A stretch of DNA of 64,000 nt from CAVXYG01 sp963706835 (lineage in GTDB: Bacteria; Actinomycetota; Actinomycetes; S36-B12; GCA-2699445): the NCBI GenBank assembly GCA_963706835.1, contig CAVPOB010000016.1, positions 62,001 to 126,000 of the forward strand, read 5' to 3'. This document shows positions 25,674 through 36,083 of this stretch, in pieces. Each line of letters begins with the position of its first letter. The stretch's first letter is position 1. Below the pieces are notes generated by a model. The model saw only the letters and a list, made by a program, of their open reading frames with translations. It was not told the DNA's origin and searched no databases. The position numbers were made by a program, and so were the translations under genes.

Positions 25674-25848
25674 CGTCCCTGTGCGGTCCCTCGGTCCTCG
25701 GGGGGAAGGCGCACCGAGAGGAGTGCGGCCCGATTGGTGCCCCACTCATCGTCCCACTGCGGGGCAGGTGCTCGGCAGCAGTGATCTCGGGGCGCCACGT
25801 CACTTGTATATCGGCGCGCCAGGGCCCCCGCAATCCTGTCGTCGGCCT

Positions 25849-28374
25849 TCACAGCAGGTCTCGGCGCTGCATCGCATTCAGCGACAGCCACCCGGGAACG
25901 GTCGGCAACCAGAAGGTCACCAGACGGAACAGCAGGACCGCCGACACGGCCAGGCCGCCGGCCAGCCCGGCTGCGGTCAGCCCCGCGGCCATGGCGGCTT
26001 CGACCGCCCCCAGCCCGCCCGGGGTGGGAGCGGCCTGCCCGACGACGGAGCCGGTCAGGTAGACGATGGCGATGGCGGCGAGATTGAGGTCCCCGCCAAA
26101 GGCGTACACACTGCCGGCCAGGGCCGCGATATACGCCGCGTTGAGCAGCAGCAGGCCCCCGATGCCCTCGGCGAACTTCCGCGGCTGCTGCACCACCGTC
26201 AGCAGGCGCGGCCCGATCTGGCGCAGCAGGGGGCGCACCCGGCCCGTGACACGGCGCCGGATGCCAGGGATCCCGAGCAGGCCGAGGGACACGGTGACAG
26301 CGGCCGCCACTGCCACGACCACGGCGCGCGGTGGTTCGAATGTGAGGTCGCTCTGGGTGCCGGCCGCCACGCCGAAGCCGATGAGCAGGACCACGTGCAT
26401 CAGGAGCGCCGAGGCTTGCGAAGCACCGATGCTGGCCGTCGCGAGCGCGGGATGGACGCCCTGTCGCTGCAGGTAGCGCAGGTTGATGGCCACCGCCCCC
26501 AGCGTCGGGGGAGTGACGAGCGTGGCGAAACTTGCCGCGAGTTGAGCGCCCATCGTGGGCAGCACGCGCAGCCGTTCCGGGACGAACCCCATCAGCGTCA
26601 GCGCAGCGGCATAGTAGGTCAGCCCCGAGCAGAGCAGTGCGAAGATCGCCCATCCCCACTGCGCCTGCTGGAAGAGCTCGACAAGATCCACACTGGCCAG
26701 CTGGGACAGCAAGACATACCCGGCGACGCTACCCAGGATGATCGTGAGGATGGTCTTGGGCCGCACCCGCTCCAGTTGGATCTGTTCCACCGCGCCGTCG
26801 GGTCGGTGCTCGATCAACGAGTCCCGCAACGCGGTGAGCAGGCCTTTGTGCTGCCGGAGTGCCCGCCGCGTCGGCCGACTCAGCGCCACCTTCTGCAGGA
26901 CCGGCAGCGCTCGGGTCAGCTCGGCCGGCCCCAGGGCAGTCTCACCGGCGCGGACCGCTCGCTCGGGGCCGGCGATCATCGCGGCTGTAGCGAGGAGTTC
27001 GGCGAGATCGATGCGGGTCGCCACATCGCTGGCCGCGATTCTTCCGCCGCTGAGGCTGAGGAGGGCGATGGATCCGTCCGGCTTGCGCAGCAGGTTGTCC
27101 GCGGAGAGCCCCCGATGCGCGATCCGTGCCTCGCGCAACTGTCGCAGGGAGCGGAAGGCTGCCACCAGATCCTCATCGCTGACGTCCTCCGGCGCCAGTT
27201 CCGACAGCCGTACCCCCGGCAGCCAGGAGTAGGCCAGCAGTGCCGAGTCCGGACCCACTTCGCTGGCGAGCACCAGTTGCGGCGCCGGGATTCCGGCAGC
27301 CTGAGCGGCATAGGCGAGCAGCGCCCGTTGGTCGAGCGCGCGGCGCATGTTGACGTTGGCATCCTGAACGGAGGTCCGCAGTCGCAGGCTGCGCCACATC
27401 GCGCTGGCCAGGCCGGCGCCCTCCAGATCTCGATCGAGGATGACAACGTGCAACGTCTTCCCGTCCCGCATGTTGGCCCGGTACCGACGGCCGAACTCCG
27501 TGCTCTCCTCGGCGCGCAACTCGGTGACATCGAAGCCGGCTCCGACCAGCGTCTGCGCCACCGACTCCCCGGACGGACGGGTGGTGGGAGTGCCCAGCGC
27601 ATAGCGCACCGCCAGGCCGCAGAACCACCCGGTCAGCAGCGAGAGCACGATGCCGGCGATCGTCATGCCACCGCTGATGAAGGAGACCACCATCAGCGAG
27701 ACGACGACAAGCACCGAAATGGCGCTCCAGTGCTGGCGTGCCAGCGTGCGGGCCACGGTGAGGAAGGCGACGAGTCCGCCGAACAGCGGCAGGAACGGGT
27801 CGTCGGTAGGGGACAGGCTGCCAGCCAGGGCGATCTGCAGCGTGTCGGAGGCCGACTGCTCGACGACCAGTGACGCCACGGTCAACACGGAGACCGCTGT
27901 CAGCAGGCCCAGCACGGCGTCGAACAACTGCCGGCCGCGGCGCCGGATGAGCATGTCGATGCCCACCGCGACCGGGAGGGTCAGCAGGCCGAGCCCGGCG
28001 ACGGCGTTGAGCAGCAGGACCACCACATCGGGCAGGCGGCGCGAGGCAGTCAACAACTCCTCGTCCAGGTCCGCCGTGGTCGTGGCGGCCAGCCACACGA
28101 AGGACACGGTGATGGCGATCAGCAGCAGGGCCACCATCATCCGGACCAGATCCAGCGGCCGTCGCAGTCGGGCGCCGAGCACGCCCTCCTCGATCACCTG
28201 CACGTCCTCGGCGCCACCGCCAGTGTCGGCATCGCGGTCAGGCCTCTTCGTCCCGTGGGCGAGGGCAGCGGAGTCGGCGGCCTCGGTCTGGCCGGAGTGG
28301 GCTCGCAGCTCTGGATCGATGGGGGTCGGTGCGTCGCCCACCCGCTCCGATCCGGAGTCGTGCGACGCTGTCAT
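25849..28374 (-). CDS. LPG synthetase/flippase-like membrane protein fused to a degenerate kinase domain
   Basis: An 841-residue membrane protein. An Asp/Ser-rich cytoplasmic N-terminus is followed by about six membrane segments (from residue about 78). Residues about 270-540 form a soluble kinase-like domain, with LLAYSWLPGVRLSEL as the hinge region. Its catalytic loop reads AHRGLSADNLL and the metal motif position reads LLSLSGGRI, so the HRD and DFG Asp residues are missing: a pseudokinase. The C-terminal part is the lysylphosphatidylglycerol synthetase transmembrane (flippase-like) domain, with its TPPTLGAVAINLRYL and PTPGGLGAVEAAMAAGL signatures. I infer a regulated lipid or polymer translocase. 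It is divergent from adnA, 98 bp away. Confidence 0.8.
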   Translation of the reverse strand: MTASHDSGSERVGDAPTPIDPELRAHSGQTEAADSAALAHGTKRPDRDADTGGGAEDVQVIEEGVLGARLRRPLDLVRMMVALLLIAITVSFVWLAATTTADLDEELLTASRRLPDVVVLLLNAVAGLGLLTLPVAVGIDMLIRRRGRQLFDAVLGLLTAVSVLTVASLVVEQSASDTLQIALAGSLSPTDDPFLPLFGGLVAFLTVARTLARQHWSAISVLVVVSLMVVSFISGGMTIAGIVLSLLTGWFCGLAVRYALGTPTTRPSGESVAQTLVGAGFDVTELRAEESTEFGRRYRANMRDGKTLHVVILDRDLEGAGLASAMWRSLRLRTSVQDANVNMRRALDQRALLAYAAQAAGIPAPQLVLASEVGPDSALLAYSWLPGVRLSELAPEDVSDEDLVAAFRSLRQLREARIAHRGLSADNLLRKPDGSIALLSLSGGRIAASDVATRIDLAELLATAAMIAGPERAVRAGETALGPAELTRALPVLQKVALSRPTRRALRQHKGLLTALRDSLIEHRPDGAVEQIQLERVRPKTILTIILGSVAGYVLLSQLASVDLVELFQQAQWGWAIFALLCSGLTYYAAALTLMGFVPERLRVLPTMGAQLAASFATLVTPPTLGAVAINLRYLQRQGVHPALATASIGASQASALLMHVVLLIGFGVAAGTQSDLTFEPPRAVVVAVAAAVTVSLGLLGIPGIRRRVTGRVRPLLRQIGPRLLTVVQQPRKFAEGIGGLLLLNAAYIAALAGSVYAFGGDLNLAAIAIVYLTGSVVGQAAPTPGGLGAVEAAMAAGLTAAGLAGGLAVSAVLLFRLVTFWLPTVPGWLSLNAMQRRDLL

Positions 28375-28472
28375 GCATCGATCTTGGCAGATGCCATCCG
28401 ACGCGGCTGCGCAGCAGGATCGTCCGTTGTCGCCGGTGCGGTGTGTAATGGGCCGCTGAGGGAGGTGGCGCA

Positions 28473-31400
28473 GTGGCTGTTGCGTATGTGGAACTGACCG
28501 GTCCCGAGCAGGTGGTGGAGCCGATCCTGGACGAGCAGCAGCGCGCGCTGGTCTCGCAGGGCCGCAGGGCCCAGCTGATCATCGGCCCTGCCGGTAGTGG
28601 CAAGACGACCGTGCTGTTGGCATCGCTGGCAATGGCGGCGGGAGACCACCGAGGCCGTGTCCTGGGCCTGGTGCCCAGCTATGGGGCCGTGCGCAGGTGG
28701 CGCGCGATCCTGGCCTCCTGGACCGGGCGGGAGGCGCCTGCGATCACCACGCCGCATGCCCACGCCCTGCGCCTGGTGCACGGCGACGCCGAGCGACGCG
28801 GAGCCGAACCGCCCCGCCTGCTCTCGGCCGCCGACCAACTCGCCGTCGTGGCGGATGTCTTGGCGGCCAGCAGGCCCGAGGCATGGCCGGCCCTGTACCG
28901 GGATGCGCTCGCCACGCGGCGCTTCGCCGACAGGGTGCGCGACTTCATCGCCCGGGCGGCACGCAACGGCTGGGACCCGGATCGGTTGGCGCATGCCGAC
29001 GTGTCGGAGGCTTGGCCGGCGATCGCGGGGGTGTGGCGGCAGTACCGCCGGGTCCTGGCGCTGTCCGGGGCCATGGACTACGCGGACCTGCTGCAGCGGG
29101 CCACCGACTTGGCGGCTTCCGGGGCGGCAGGCCCCCTGCGATTGATCGCGATCGAGGACTACGCCGATCTCGATGCGCAGCAGACAGCGTTCGTGGGCGC
29201 CCTGGCATCGCCGCCGACCAGGGTGCTGGCCACGGCAGACCCCGATCAGGTCGTGGATCAGTTCCGCGGCGCAGCCGAGCACGCGGCCCTCGATTTCGCC
29301 CGGGTGTTCCCCGACGCGGGCCCACCGGTACTGCTGACCGCCAGTCACCGGTTCGGGCCGGATCTGGAGGCCGCTCGGCTTGGGCTGGCGGCCTCCTTGC
29401 CGCTGGCCGGCCTGCCTGGGGCGATCGTGCGCGACTACCGCCGGCCACGGCTCAGCGATCGGCGCACCACGATCGATGTGGTGACCTATCCGGATGCCTA
29501 TGCCGAGGCCGCGGGTGTGGCGGGCCTGCTGCGCCGCTTTGCCACAGGCGGCCGGTCGGAGGGGGAGGAGCCCCGCTGGCGGGATGCCGCAGTGCTGGTG
29601 CGTACCGGGGAGCAGTTGGCGCAGATCGAGCAGGCGCTTGCAGCGGCCGGCATTCCAGTGGCGGCCGCTGCCGGCGGCCGCCGTCTCTTCGACGAGCCCG
29701 TGGTCCGGTTGCTGATGACGGGTCTGCAGTTGGCGTGCCGAAGCGCGGGAGTGCCGACTGCAGCGCCGGATCCAGCGCTGGTCGTGGAGCTTGCGGTATC
29801 TCCTGCCGGAGGCGCGGACCCGGTCGAGTTGCGCCGGTTGCTGCAGGCGGTGCGGCAGGCGCGGCTGGGGGAGGACAGCGGTCCGGCCGCGGGCCCTGGC
29901 GAGATCCTGGAGGCCGTCCTGGCCGACCCCGCCGCCCTGCTGGCGATGGATCCGCGCCGCTACGCCGCAGTTCGGCCCGTGACTCGTTTGCAGCAACGGC
30001 TCGATGCCGCGGCGGCACAGGTGAGGGCGGGCGACAGCGCCGCAGAGATCCTGTGGACGCTGTGGTCGGATGCGGCTCGGGGTCCCGGAAGGTGGGCCGA
30101 CCAGTTGAGCGCCGTCGCCCTGCGACGGGGACCCGGCGCGACTGCAGCCCATCGGGCGTTGGATGCGGTGCTGGCGCTGTTCGCGGAGGCTCGGCGGTCA
30201 CCGGCCCGCGGTGGTCGGCTGGAAGTGGCGGAATTCCTCGCAGCGCTGCCGGCGATGCCCTGGCCGCAGGCCGGTGCCGGCGCTGACGCCGGTCGGATCC
30301 GCAATGCGGTCGAATTGCTCACCGCGCATCGGGCCCGCGGCCGCGAGTGGCCGCTGACCGTTGTCGCCGGGGTCCAGGAGGGGGCGTGGCCCGCCGAAGC
30401 GGGCGGGCTCGGGCTGCTCGGGGAGGAGTTGTTGGAGCCCGGGGGCTCCTCGCGCGGGGCGCGCGAGGAGCACATCGCTGCGGAGCGTCGACTGTTCGCC
30501 TTGGCGTGTACGCGCGCCCGCGAGCATCTCGTGGTGTCGGCCGTGGCGGCCTCGGACTGGGATCCCGGGGGGCCGCAGCCATCCCGCTTCCTCGGTGATC
30601 TCGGGATCGTGGCCCGGGCGGCCGACCCGGAGCGCGGGCGCGCCGCGACACCGGTGGATCTGGTCGCCCGGGCACGGCGGTTAGCCGGCGATCCAGCGGC
30701 TCCGGAACCGGTGCGAATCGGCGCCGCGGCCCGGCTCGGCTCCCTTGCGCGTGACCCCGACTTCCCTTGGGCCAACCCCGAGCGATGGTGGGCGCTGGCG
30801 CAGCGCAGCGCGGCGTCCGTCCCGATGCTGGCACCGACGGACCCGGCCGTGCTCTCCGTGACTGCCCTGTCGGAGTTGGCGGAGTGCCCGCGGCGCTGGT
30901 TGCTGGTGCGTGTGCTGGGAGCGTCGCGACCCGCCGATAGCGCCACCGGCGTCGGCCGCCTGGTGCACCGGATTCACGAGGGGTGGATCAACGGAGAGAT
31001 CGCCCGAGATATGGCAGCCGCCGAAGAAGTGGTCGATCGGGTCTGGGGCACGCTCCCGTTCGCGGCCGACTGGTACGCCCGACGGCGGCGCGGGGAGGTG
31101 CTCGACGCCCTGCTGCGACTGCTGACATGGCAGGAGTCCAACGGTGACCGCCTGGCATTCGCAGAGCGCTCCTTCGAGATCGACACCGTACTGCCGGACG
31201 GCTCGGCCGTGCGGCTGCGGGGGACGGCAGATGTCGGCCTGCGCGATTTCGATGGGAAGCTCGCCGTGCTCGACGTCAAGACGGCCAAATCCACGCCTAC
31301 CCGGGCCGAGGTGGCGCGCCACGTGCAGTTGGCCGGCTATCAGTGGGCGGTTCGGCACGGCGGCCTGGCCGACCCGGCTGAGTCGGGCGCACCATCGGAT

Positions 31401-31649
31401 CCTGCCGGCGCCGCGCTGCTGCTGGCCTCGGTCCCGGACCGCAGCGGCGGCGATCACCCCAAGGTGCTGTGGCAGCCGCCGCTGGACCCCTCCGAGCCCG
31501 CCGATCGTTGGTTCGAGGAGACCCTTGCCAGCGCAGCGGCGGGCCTGCGCAGCGAGGAGTTCCCGGCCAAGCCCTCGGCGTCCTGCCGCACGTGTCCGGT
31601 GGTGCTGCTGTGTCCGGTCCGCAGTCCGCAGTCCGAGGTGGGCCCATGA
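28473..31649 (+). CDS. adnA: AdnA-like helicase-nuclease subunit
   Basis: A 1058-residue UvrD-like protein with a C-terminal PD-(D/E)XK nuclease. It is one half of the AdnAB end-resection motor that processes double-strand breaks in actinobacteria. Seen are the Walker A GPAGSGKTT (38-46), a weak motif II (IEDYADLDAQQ), TASHRF, and the nuclease motif LAVLDVKTAKSTP near residue 932. Iron-sulfur Cys occur as AECPRRW (about 803) and CRTCPVVLLC (about 1037), the AddB-type staple. It starts at a GTG (28473) after GGAGGTGG. The stop overlaps the start of adnB by 4 bp. Motif II lacks the canonical DExQ, as expected for the AdnA subunit. Confidence 0.88.
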   Translation: MAVAYVELTGPEQVVEPILDEQQRALVSQGRRAQLIIGPAGSGKTTVLLASLAMAAGDHRGRVLGLVPSYGAVRRWRAILASWTGREAPAITTPHAHALRLVHGDAERRGAEPPRLLSAADQLAVVADVLAASRPEAWPALYRDALATRRFADRVRDFIARAARNGWDPDRLAHADVSEAWPAIAGVWRQYRRVLALSGAMDYADLLQRATDLAASGAAGPLRLIAIEDYADLDAQQTAFVGALASPPTRVLATADPDQVVDQFRGAAEHAALDFARVFPDAGPPVLLTASHRFGPDLEAARLGLAASLPLAGLPGAIVRDYRRPRLSDRRTTIDVVTYPDAYAEAAGVAGLLRRFATGGRSEGEEPRWRDAAVLVRTGEQLAQIEQALAAAGIPVAAAAGGRRLFDEPVVRLLMTGLQLACRSAGVPTAAPDPALVVELAVSPAGGADPVELRRLLQAVRQARLGEDSGPAAGPGEILEAVLADPAALLAMDPRRYAAVRPVTRLQQRLDAAAAQVRAGDSAAEILWTLWSDAARGPGRWADQLSAVALRRGPGATAAHRALDAVLALFAEARRSPARGGRLEVAEFLAALPAMPWPQAGAGADAGRIRNAVELLTAHRARGREWPLTVVAGVQEGAWPAEAGGLGLLGEELLEPGGSSRGAREEHIAAERRLFALACTRAREHLVVSAVAASDWDPGGPQPSRFLGDLGIVARAADPERGRAATPVDLVARARRLAGDPAAPEPVRIGAAARLGSLARDPDFPWANPERWWALAQRSAASVPMLAPTDPAVLSVTALSELAECPRRWLLVRVLGASRPADSATGVGRLVHRIHEGWINGEIARDMAAAEEVVDRVWGTLPFAADWYARRRRGEVLDALLRLLTWQESNGDRLAFAERSFEIDTVLPDGSAVRLRGTADVGLRDFDGKLAVLDVKTAKSTPTRAEVARHVQLAGYQWAVRHGGLADPAESGAPSDPAGAALLLASVPDRSGGDHPKVLWQPPLDPSEPADRWFEETLASAAAGLRSEEFPAKPSASCRTCPVVLLCPVRSPQSEVGP

Positions 31650-34600
31650 ACAGCGGGGCGGTGCAGCGGCCCGCCGACCTCCCCGACCTGCTCGGCGTTC
31701 CGCTGTCGCCGGAGCAGCTGCGGGCTGCGTGCGCGGACGCCGAGCCGGGGCTGATCGTCGCCGGCGCTGGATCGGGCAAGACCACCGTGATGGCCGCCCG
31801 GGTGGTGTGGCTGGTGGGGACCGGCCAGGCTGCTGCGGCCGAAGTGCTCGGACTCACGTTCACGAACAAGGCGGCCGCCGAGTTGGCGCAGCGGATTCGC
31901 TCGGCGTTGCGACGGCTCTCGCCGCAGTACCGCGAGCATGCCGACGATGTCGTGGTGTCGACGTACCACGCCTTCGCCGGCGCTCTGCTGCGCGAGTTCG
32001 GGCTTCTGATCGGCGTGGAGCCGAGTGCCGAGCTGATGTCGCCGGTACGGCAGCGGCAGCTGGCAATGCAGGTGGTCGCCGCGGCCGATGTCGACCCGAG
32101 GCACCTGGCCAAGGCGCCCGCTGACGTGGCCGCCGCGGTGCTCTCCCTGGACTCCCTGCTGGCGGACAACGACGTGGCGGCCGAGCGAGCTCGCCGAGTT
32201 CGACGACGAGTTGCTGACCGCACTGGCAGGCACGGGAGCGGCAGCAGCGGACCGGGGAGCGCATGGCGGCCACCGCGGCGGCGCGCCGCGAGCTCACCGC
32301 CCTCGTGCAGAGCTATCGCGACGCCAAGCGGAAGCGCGAGCTGATGGACTTCGCCGACTATGTGCGGCTCGGCGCTGAGTTGGCCCGACGGCACCGCCCC
32401 GTGAGCGAGGCTGCTGCGGCAGCGCCATCGCGCGGTACTGCTGGATGAGTACCAGGACACCTCGGTAGCGCAGCGGGCGATGCTGCAGGAGTTGTTCGGC
32501 CAGGGTCATCCGGTCACCGCCGTCGGCGATCCGTGCCAGGCGATCTACGGCTGGCGCGGTGCCAGTCCGTCGAATATGGACCACTTCCCGGACCACTTCC
32601 GGCGAGCCGACGCCTCGCCGGCCGCACCGTTCACCTTGGCGACCAACCGACGCTCCGGTGCCGCTGTGCTGCACGTCGCCAACAGCGTCGCCGCGCCGCT
32701 GCGGGAGGTCCACCAGGCGGTGGCGGCATTGCGCGCCGACGAGCGCACCGGCAGCGGTTCGGTGATCGCGGGCCTGCTGCCCTCGATCGAGGATGAGTTG
32801 TCCTGGCTCGTCGGGCAGCTGCGGGCGTGCGAACGCCCGTGGCGGGACATGGCTGTCCTGACCCGCACCAACGACGGGGCCGCCGAAGTCGTGGGTGCGC
32901 TGCGCGGAGCCGGTGTCCCCGTGCAGGTCCACGGCAAACAGGCCCTGCTGGCGCTTCCTGAGGTCCGGTGGCTGGTCTGGGCGCTTCGAGTAGTGGCCGA
33001 TCCTACGGCCAACGACGCGCTCATCGGCCTGCTGATGGGACCGGCTTGGCGCGTTGGGCAGCGCGACATGGCGCTGTTGGCGCGCCGGGCCCGGGATCTC
33101 GTCGGGCTCACGGGCGCCGCGGAGGAGGGCTTGCCACCAGGCGATGACCTGGCGGCGGCCCTGCGCGCCGACCCGCTCCTGTTCCCCTGCCTCTACGACG
33201 CGCTCTACGACCTGGGCGACGCGCCGCGCTACCCCTACAGCTCGCCGGCTCGGGAGCGCTTCGCGGCCTTCGCCCAGATGCTGCGCGGCTGGCAGCGGCG
33301 GGCAGGGGCAGGAGTGGCCGACCTGGTCCGCGACATCGCCAGCAGAGTCGGGGCTGACGGCGGAACTGGTGTTGGGTCCCGATGGCGGCGCGCCCGGCGC
33401 GCCCCCTGACGAGACCGCCGTGATCGCCTTCACCGATCTGGCGCGTCGGTTCGACGATATCGCCGGGGGCCGCGGCCTGAGCGACTTCCTCGGCTGGTTG
33501 GCGATCGCCGACACGATTCCGGACGGTCCGGATGCGCCGGCCCGGCCCGACGTCGAAGCGGTCACCGTGATGACGGTGCATGCGGCCAAGGGCCTGGAGT
33601 TCCCGGTCGTCGCCGTGCCGGCCATGGTGGAGGGCACCTTTCCCAGCGATCGTGGGCGGGGGCAGTGGCCCACGACGATGGTCGCCGTCCCGCCGGCGCT
33701 GCTGCACGAGCCGGTGCCGCCGGCGCTGGCGGAGTTCCCCAGCGATCCGGAGTTCCCGCGGGCTTCGGAACTGACCGCGTTCGCTGCTGCGGCCAGGGCT
33801 GCGGAGCTGCTGGAGGAGACGCGGCTGGCCTACGTCGCCGTCACACGGGCCAAGCAGACACTGATCCTGTCGGGCCATCGATGGGGCCGAACCCAGCGCA
33901 CGCCCCGCGCCCCGAGCGCCTTCCTGCAAGCGGCAGTGGCAGAGGCCGGCTCCGGATCGATCGTGATGGACGTGTGGACCCTCCCGCCGGATGACGGCGA
34001 GGAGAACCCGTTGCTAGCCCGGCCGGCCGACACCGCCGAGCGGGGCCCCGAACCGGGCCGGGCGCGACAGGCGGCAGTCGCCGAAGCGGTGCGCCAGCGG
34101 CCCTCGGTGCCTCAGGCGGGCTCCGGGCATGGCGCACTGCTGGCATGGGATCGGGATCTGACGCGGTTGCGGACAGAGCTCGCCCTGCGAGATGCGCCCA
34201 CGCCCGTTGCGACGCCCGCGGACATGTCGGTCAGTCAGTGGCTGGCACTGGCCCGCGATCCGGAGGGTTTCGGGCGGCAGCTGCTGCGTCCCGTGCCCTG
34301 GCCCGACACGCCAGCGGCGGTCACCGGGGACGAGTTCCATGCCTGGGTCGCAGCGCGCGAGAATCAACTGGCGCTGTGGGGGGAGGACCTGATGGACCCC
34401 GCGGAAGTGCCGACGCCGGAGCAGGCGCAGTTGCGCGCCGCGTTCGCCGCCAGTCCGTTCGGGGCGCGGACCGCGCTGGCGGTGGAGCACGAGGTGGCCG
34501 CAGCGATCGATGGCCGGGTGGTGCGCGGTCGCATCGATGCAGTGTTCGCCATCGACGGCGAGCACTGGGTCGTGGACTGGAAGACAGGCTCGACCGGGAG

Positions 34601-34811
34601 GGCCGACCCGCTGCAACTGGCGCTGTACCGCATCGCCTGGGCAGCCGAGCGGGGTATGGACCTGGCGCAGGTGGTGGGGTGCTTCGTCCACGTCCGGCAG
34701 CGGCGCTACGAGGTGTACCGCGGGCTGCCCGATGCGGGTTGCCTGGCCGCCGTCGCAGGTGGCGGCGGTGTGGTCCCCGAACCGACCATGTCCGTGCGGT
34801 GGGAGGCGTGA
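31646..34811 (+). pseudogene. adnB: AdnB helicase-nuclease, interrupted by four +1 frameshifts
   Basis: The second AdnAB subunit, encoded across several frames. The first part (ATG at 31646) has AGAGSGKTT near residue 39 and LTFTNKAAAEL. Frame then shifts at about 32187 (GCCGAGCGAGCTC), 32235 (ACGGGAGCGG), 32412 (GAGGCTGCTGCGG) and 33344 (AGCAGAGTCG). Each is repaired by removing one base. The pieces restore LLDEYQDTS (motif II), VGDPCQAIYGWRGAS, VHAAKGLEFPVV, AVTRAK and the nuclease motif VVDWKTGSTG. The corrected length is 1053 residues with no other stop. Either the assembly has insertion errors here or the gene is inactivated. It is otherwise well conserved, which favours errors. Confidence 0.8.
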
Positions 34812-35704
34812 TGGCCCGCGGCGATACCTTCCCGCCGACCCTGCTCGACCGGATCGGCGCAGTGCGCACCGACGAGGCCGCGCTGGGCGAGCTGTGGCAG
34901 CGCCGGGACGCCCAACGCATCGCGGTCCGGGACGGTCAGATCGCGGTGGTCGGCGACGACGAGATCGTCCTGCCCATCAGTGCAGTCGATCCGGCGCCGC
35001 AGTCGCGGGTCCTGCTGGGCGTAGACGCCGGCCGCCGGCCCTGGTGGCTGGTACTGGGGGCCTGCGAGGATGCAGCGGTGCGCTGGGTGGGGCTGCGCGA
35101 GCTCGGCCCCCATCTCTCGGGGCTGCAGCTCGACGCGGTGATGACCGCCGTGGCGATGGAGTCCTGGCACGCCCGGCACGGCTTCTGCCCGATGTGCGGC
35201 AGGCCGACCGAAGTGATCGCCGGCGGATGGGTGCGGCGCTGCTCGGCGGACGGTACCGAGCACTACCCCCGGACCGACCCGGCCGTCATCGTCGTGGTGC
35301 GCGATGACGACGATCGGGCGCTGCTGGGCCGCCAGACGAGGTGGCCGGCACAGTGGCGCAGTGCCCTGGCCGGTTTCGTCGAGCCCGGCGAACCGGCCGA
35401 ATCCGCTGTCCGGCGCGAGGTGTTGGAGGAAGTCGGGGTCGGGCTGGACCGCATCGAGTACGTGGCCAGCCAGCCGTGGCCGTTCCCCGGCTCGCTGATG
35501 CTCGGGTTCCACGCCTGGACCCGTGATCCCACCGTCGAGGTGGACGGCGTGGAGATCGCAGAGGCGCAGTTCTACTCCCGCGAGGAGCTCCGCCAGGCGG
35601 CCGCCGCAGGGACGATTCAACTCCCGCCGAGCATCTCGATCGCGCGCAGACTCATCGAACGCTGGTACGGCAGCCCGATCCCCGGCAGTTGGTTGCGCGG
35701 GTAG
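34811..35704 (+). CDS. nudC: NADH pyrophosphatase / RNA deNADding enzyme
   Basis: A 297-residue Nudix hydrolase of the NudC type. A zinc-binding segment (CPMCG near residue 126, then RRC) precedes YPRTDPAVIVVV. The Nudix box is GFVEPGEPAESAVRREVLEEVGV (about 190-212), followed by the NudC-specific SQPWPFP. The enzyme splits NADH to NMNH and AMP and can remove NAD caps from RNA. Its ATG (34811) overlaps the adnB stop as TGATG, so the two are translationally coupled. The fourth zinc ligand is not obvious: CSADGTEH lacks a second Cys, as in mycobacterial NudC. Confidence 0.9.
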   Translation: MARGDTFPPTLLDRIGAVRTDEAALGELWQRRDAQRIAVRDGQIAVVGDDEIVLPISAVDPAPQSRVLLGVDAGRRPWWLVLGACEDAAVRWVGLRELGPHLSGLQLDAVMTAVAMESWHARHGFCPMCGRPTEVIAGGWVRRCSADGTEHYPRTDPAVIVVVRDDDDRALLGRQTRWPAQWRSALAGFVEPGEPAESAVRREVLEEVGVGLDRIEYVASQPWPFPGSLMLGFHAWTRDPTVEVDGVEIAEAQFYSREELRQAAAAGTIQLPPSISIARRLIERWYGSPIPGSWLRG

Positions 35705-35708
35705 TCGC

Positions 35709-35984
35709 TCAGCGGGCTGCGCTCGCGCGCCCCTGCTCGGCTGCCTCGGCTGCCCGCCGCGCCACTTCCGCGGCAGCGGGGTTCGTGGCCACGGTGCCGT
35801 CGGCGAAGCGCACGGTCGGCACGGTGTGGTTGCCCCCGTTCACCGACGCCACGAAATGTGCGGCCGCCGGGTCGTGCTCGATGTCGACCTCCCGGTAGGG
35901 CACCCCCAACCGGTCTAGCTGGCGCTTCAGGCGCACGCAGTAGCCGCACCATTGCGTTGTGTAGAGCGTCGGCTGATCAGGCAT
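35709..35984 (-). CDS. mrx1: Mycoredoxin-1 / glutaredoxin-like protein
   Basis: A 91-residue thioredoxin-fold protein with active site TQWCGYC near residues 10-16, the cis-Pro in HTVPTVRF, and the downstream GTVATNPAAAEV. Mycoredoxins reduce mycothiol-protein mixed disulfides. The start is the ATG at 35984 behind a GGGGGTA site. It is convergent with nudC (4-bp gap) and divergent from uvrD2, matching Rv3198A in the mycobacterial order. Confidence 0.9.
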   Translation of the reverse strand: MPDQPTLYTTQWCGYCVRLKRQLDRLGVPYREVDIEHDPAAAHFVASVNGGNHTVPTVRFADGTVATNPAAAEVARRAAEAAEQGRASAAR

Positions 35985-36083
35985 TGCGCGGTACCCCCTG
36001 GCGTCGTCGCATCTGGGAAACGCCGCAGCCTCCGGCTTTCTTCCCTGTGGAGGCCTGCGGCCCGTCCGTGTGAGACTGCTCGC

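Noticed and set aside
32187..33345. Programmed frameshifting in adnB
   Set aside because: The four sites share no slippery sequence, stop codon context or downstream structure, and needing four events in one gene would make product yield negligible. Sequencing error or decay is more likely.
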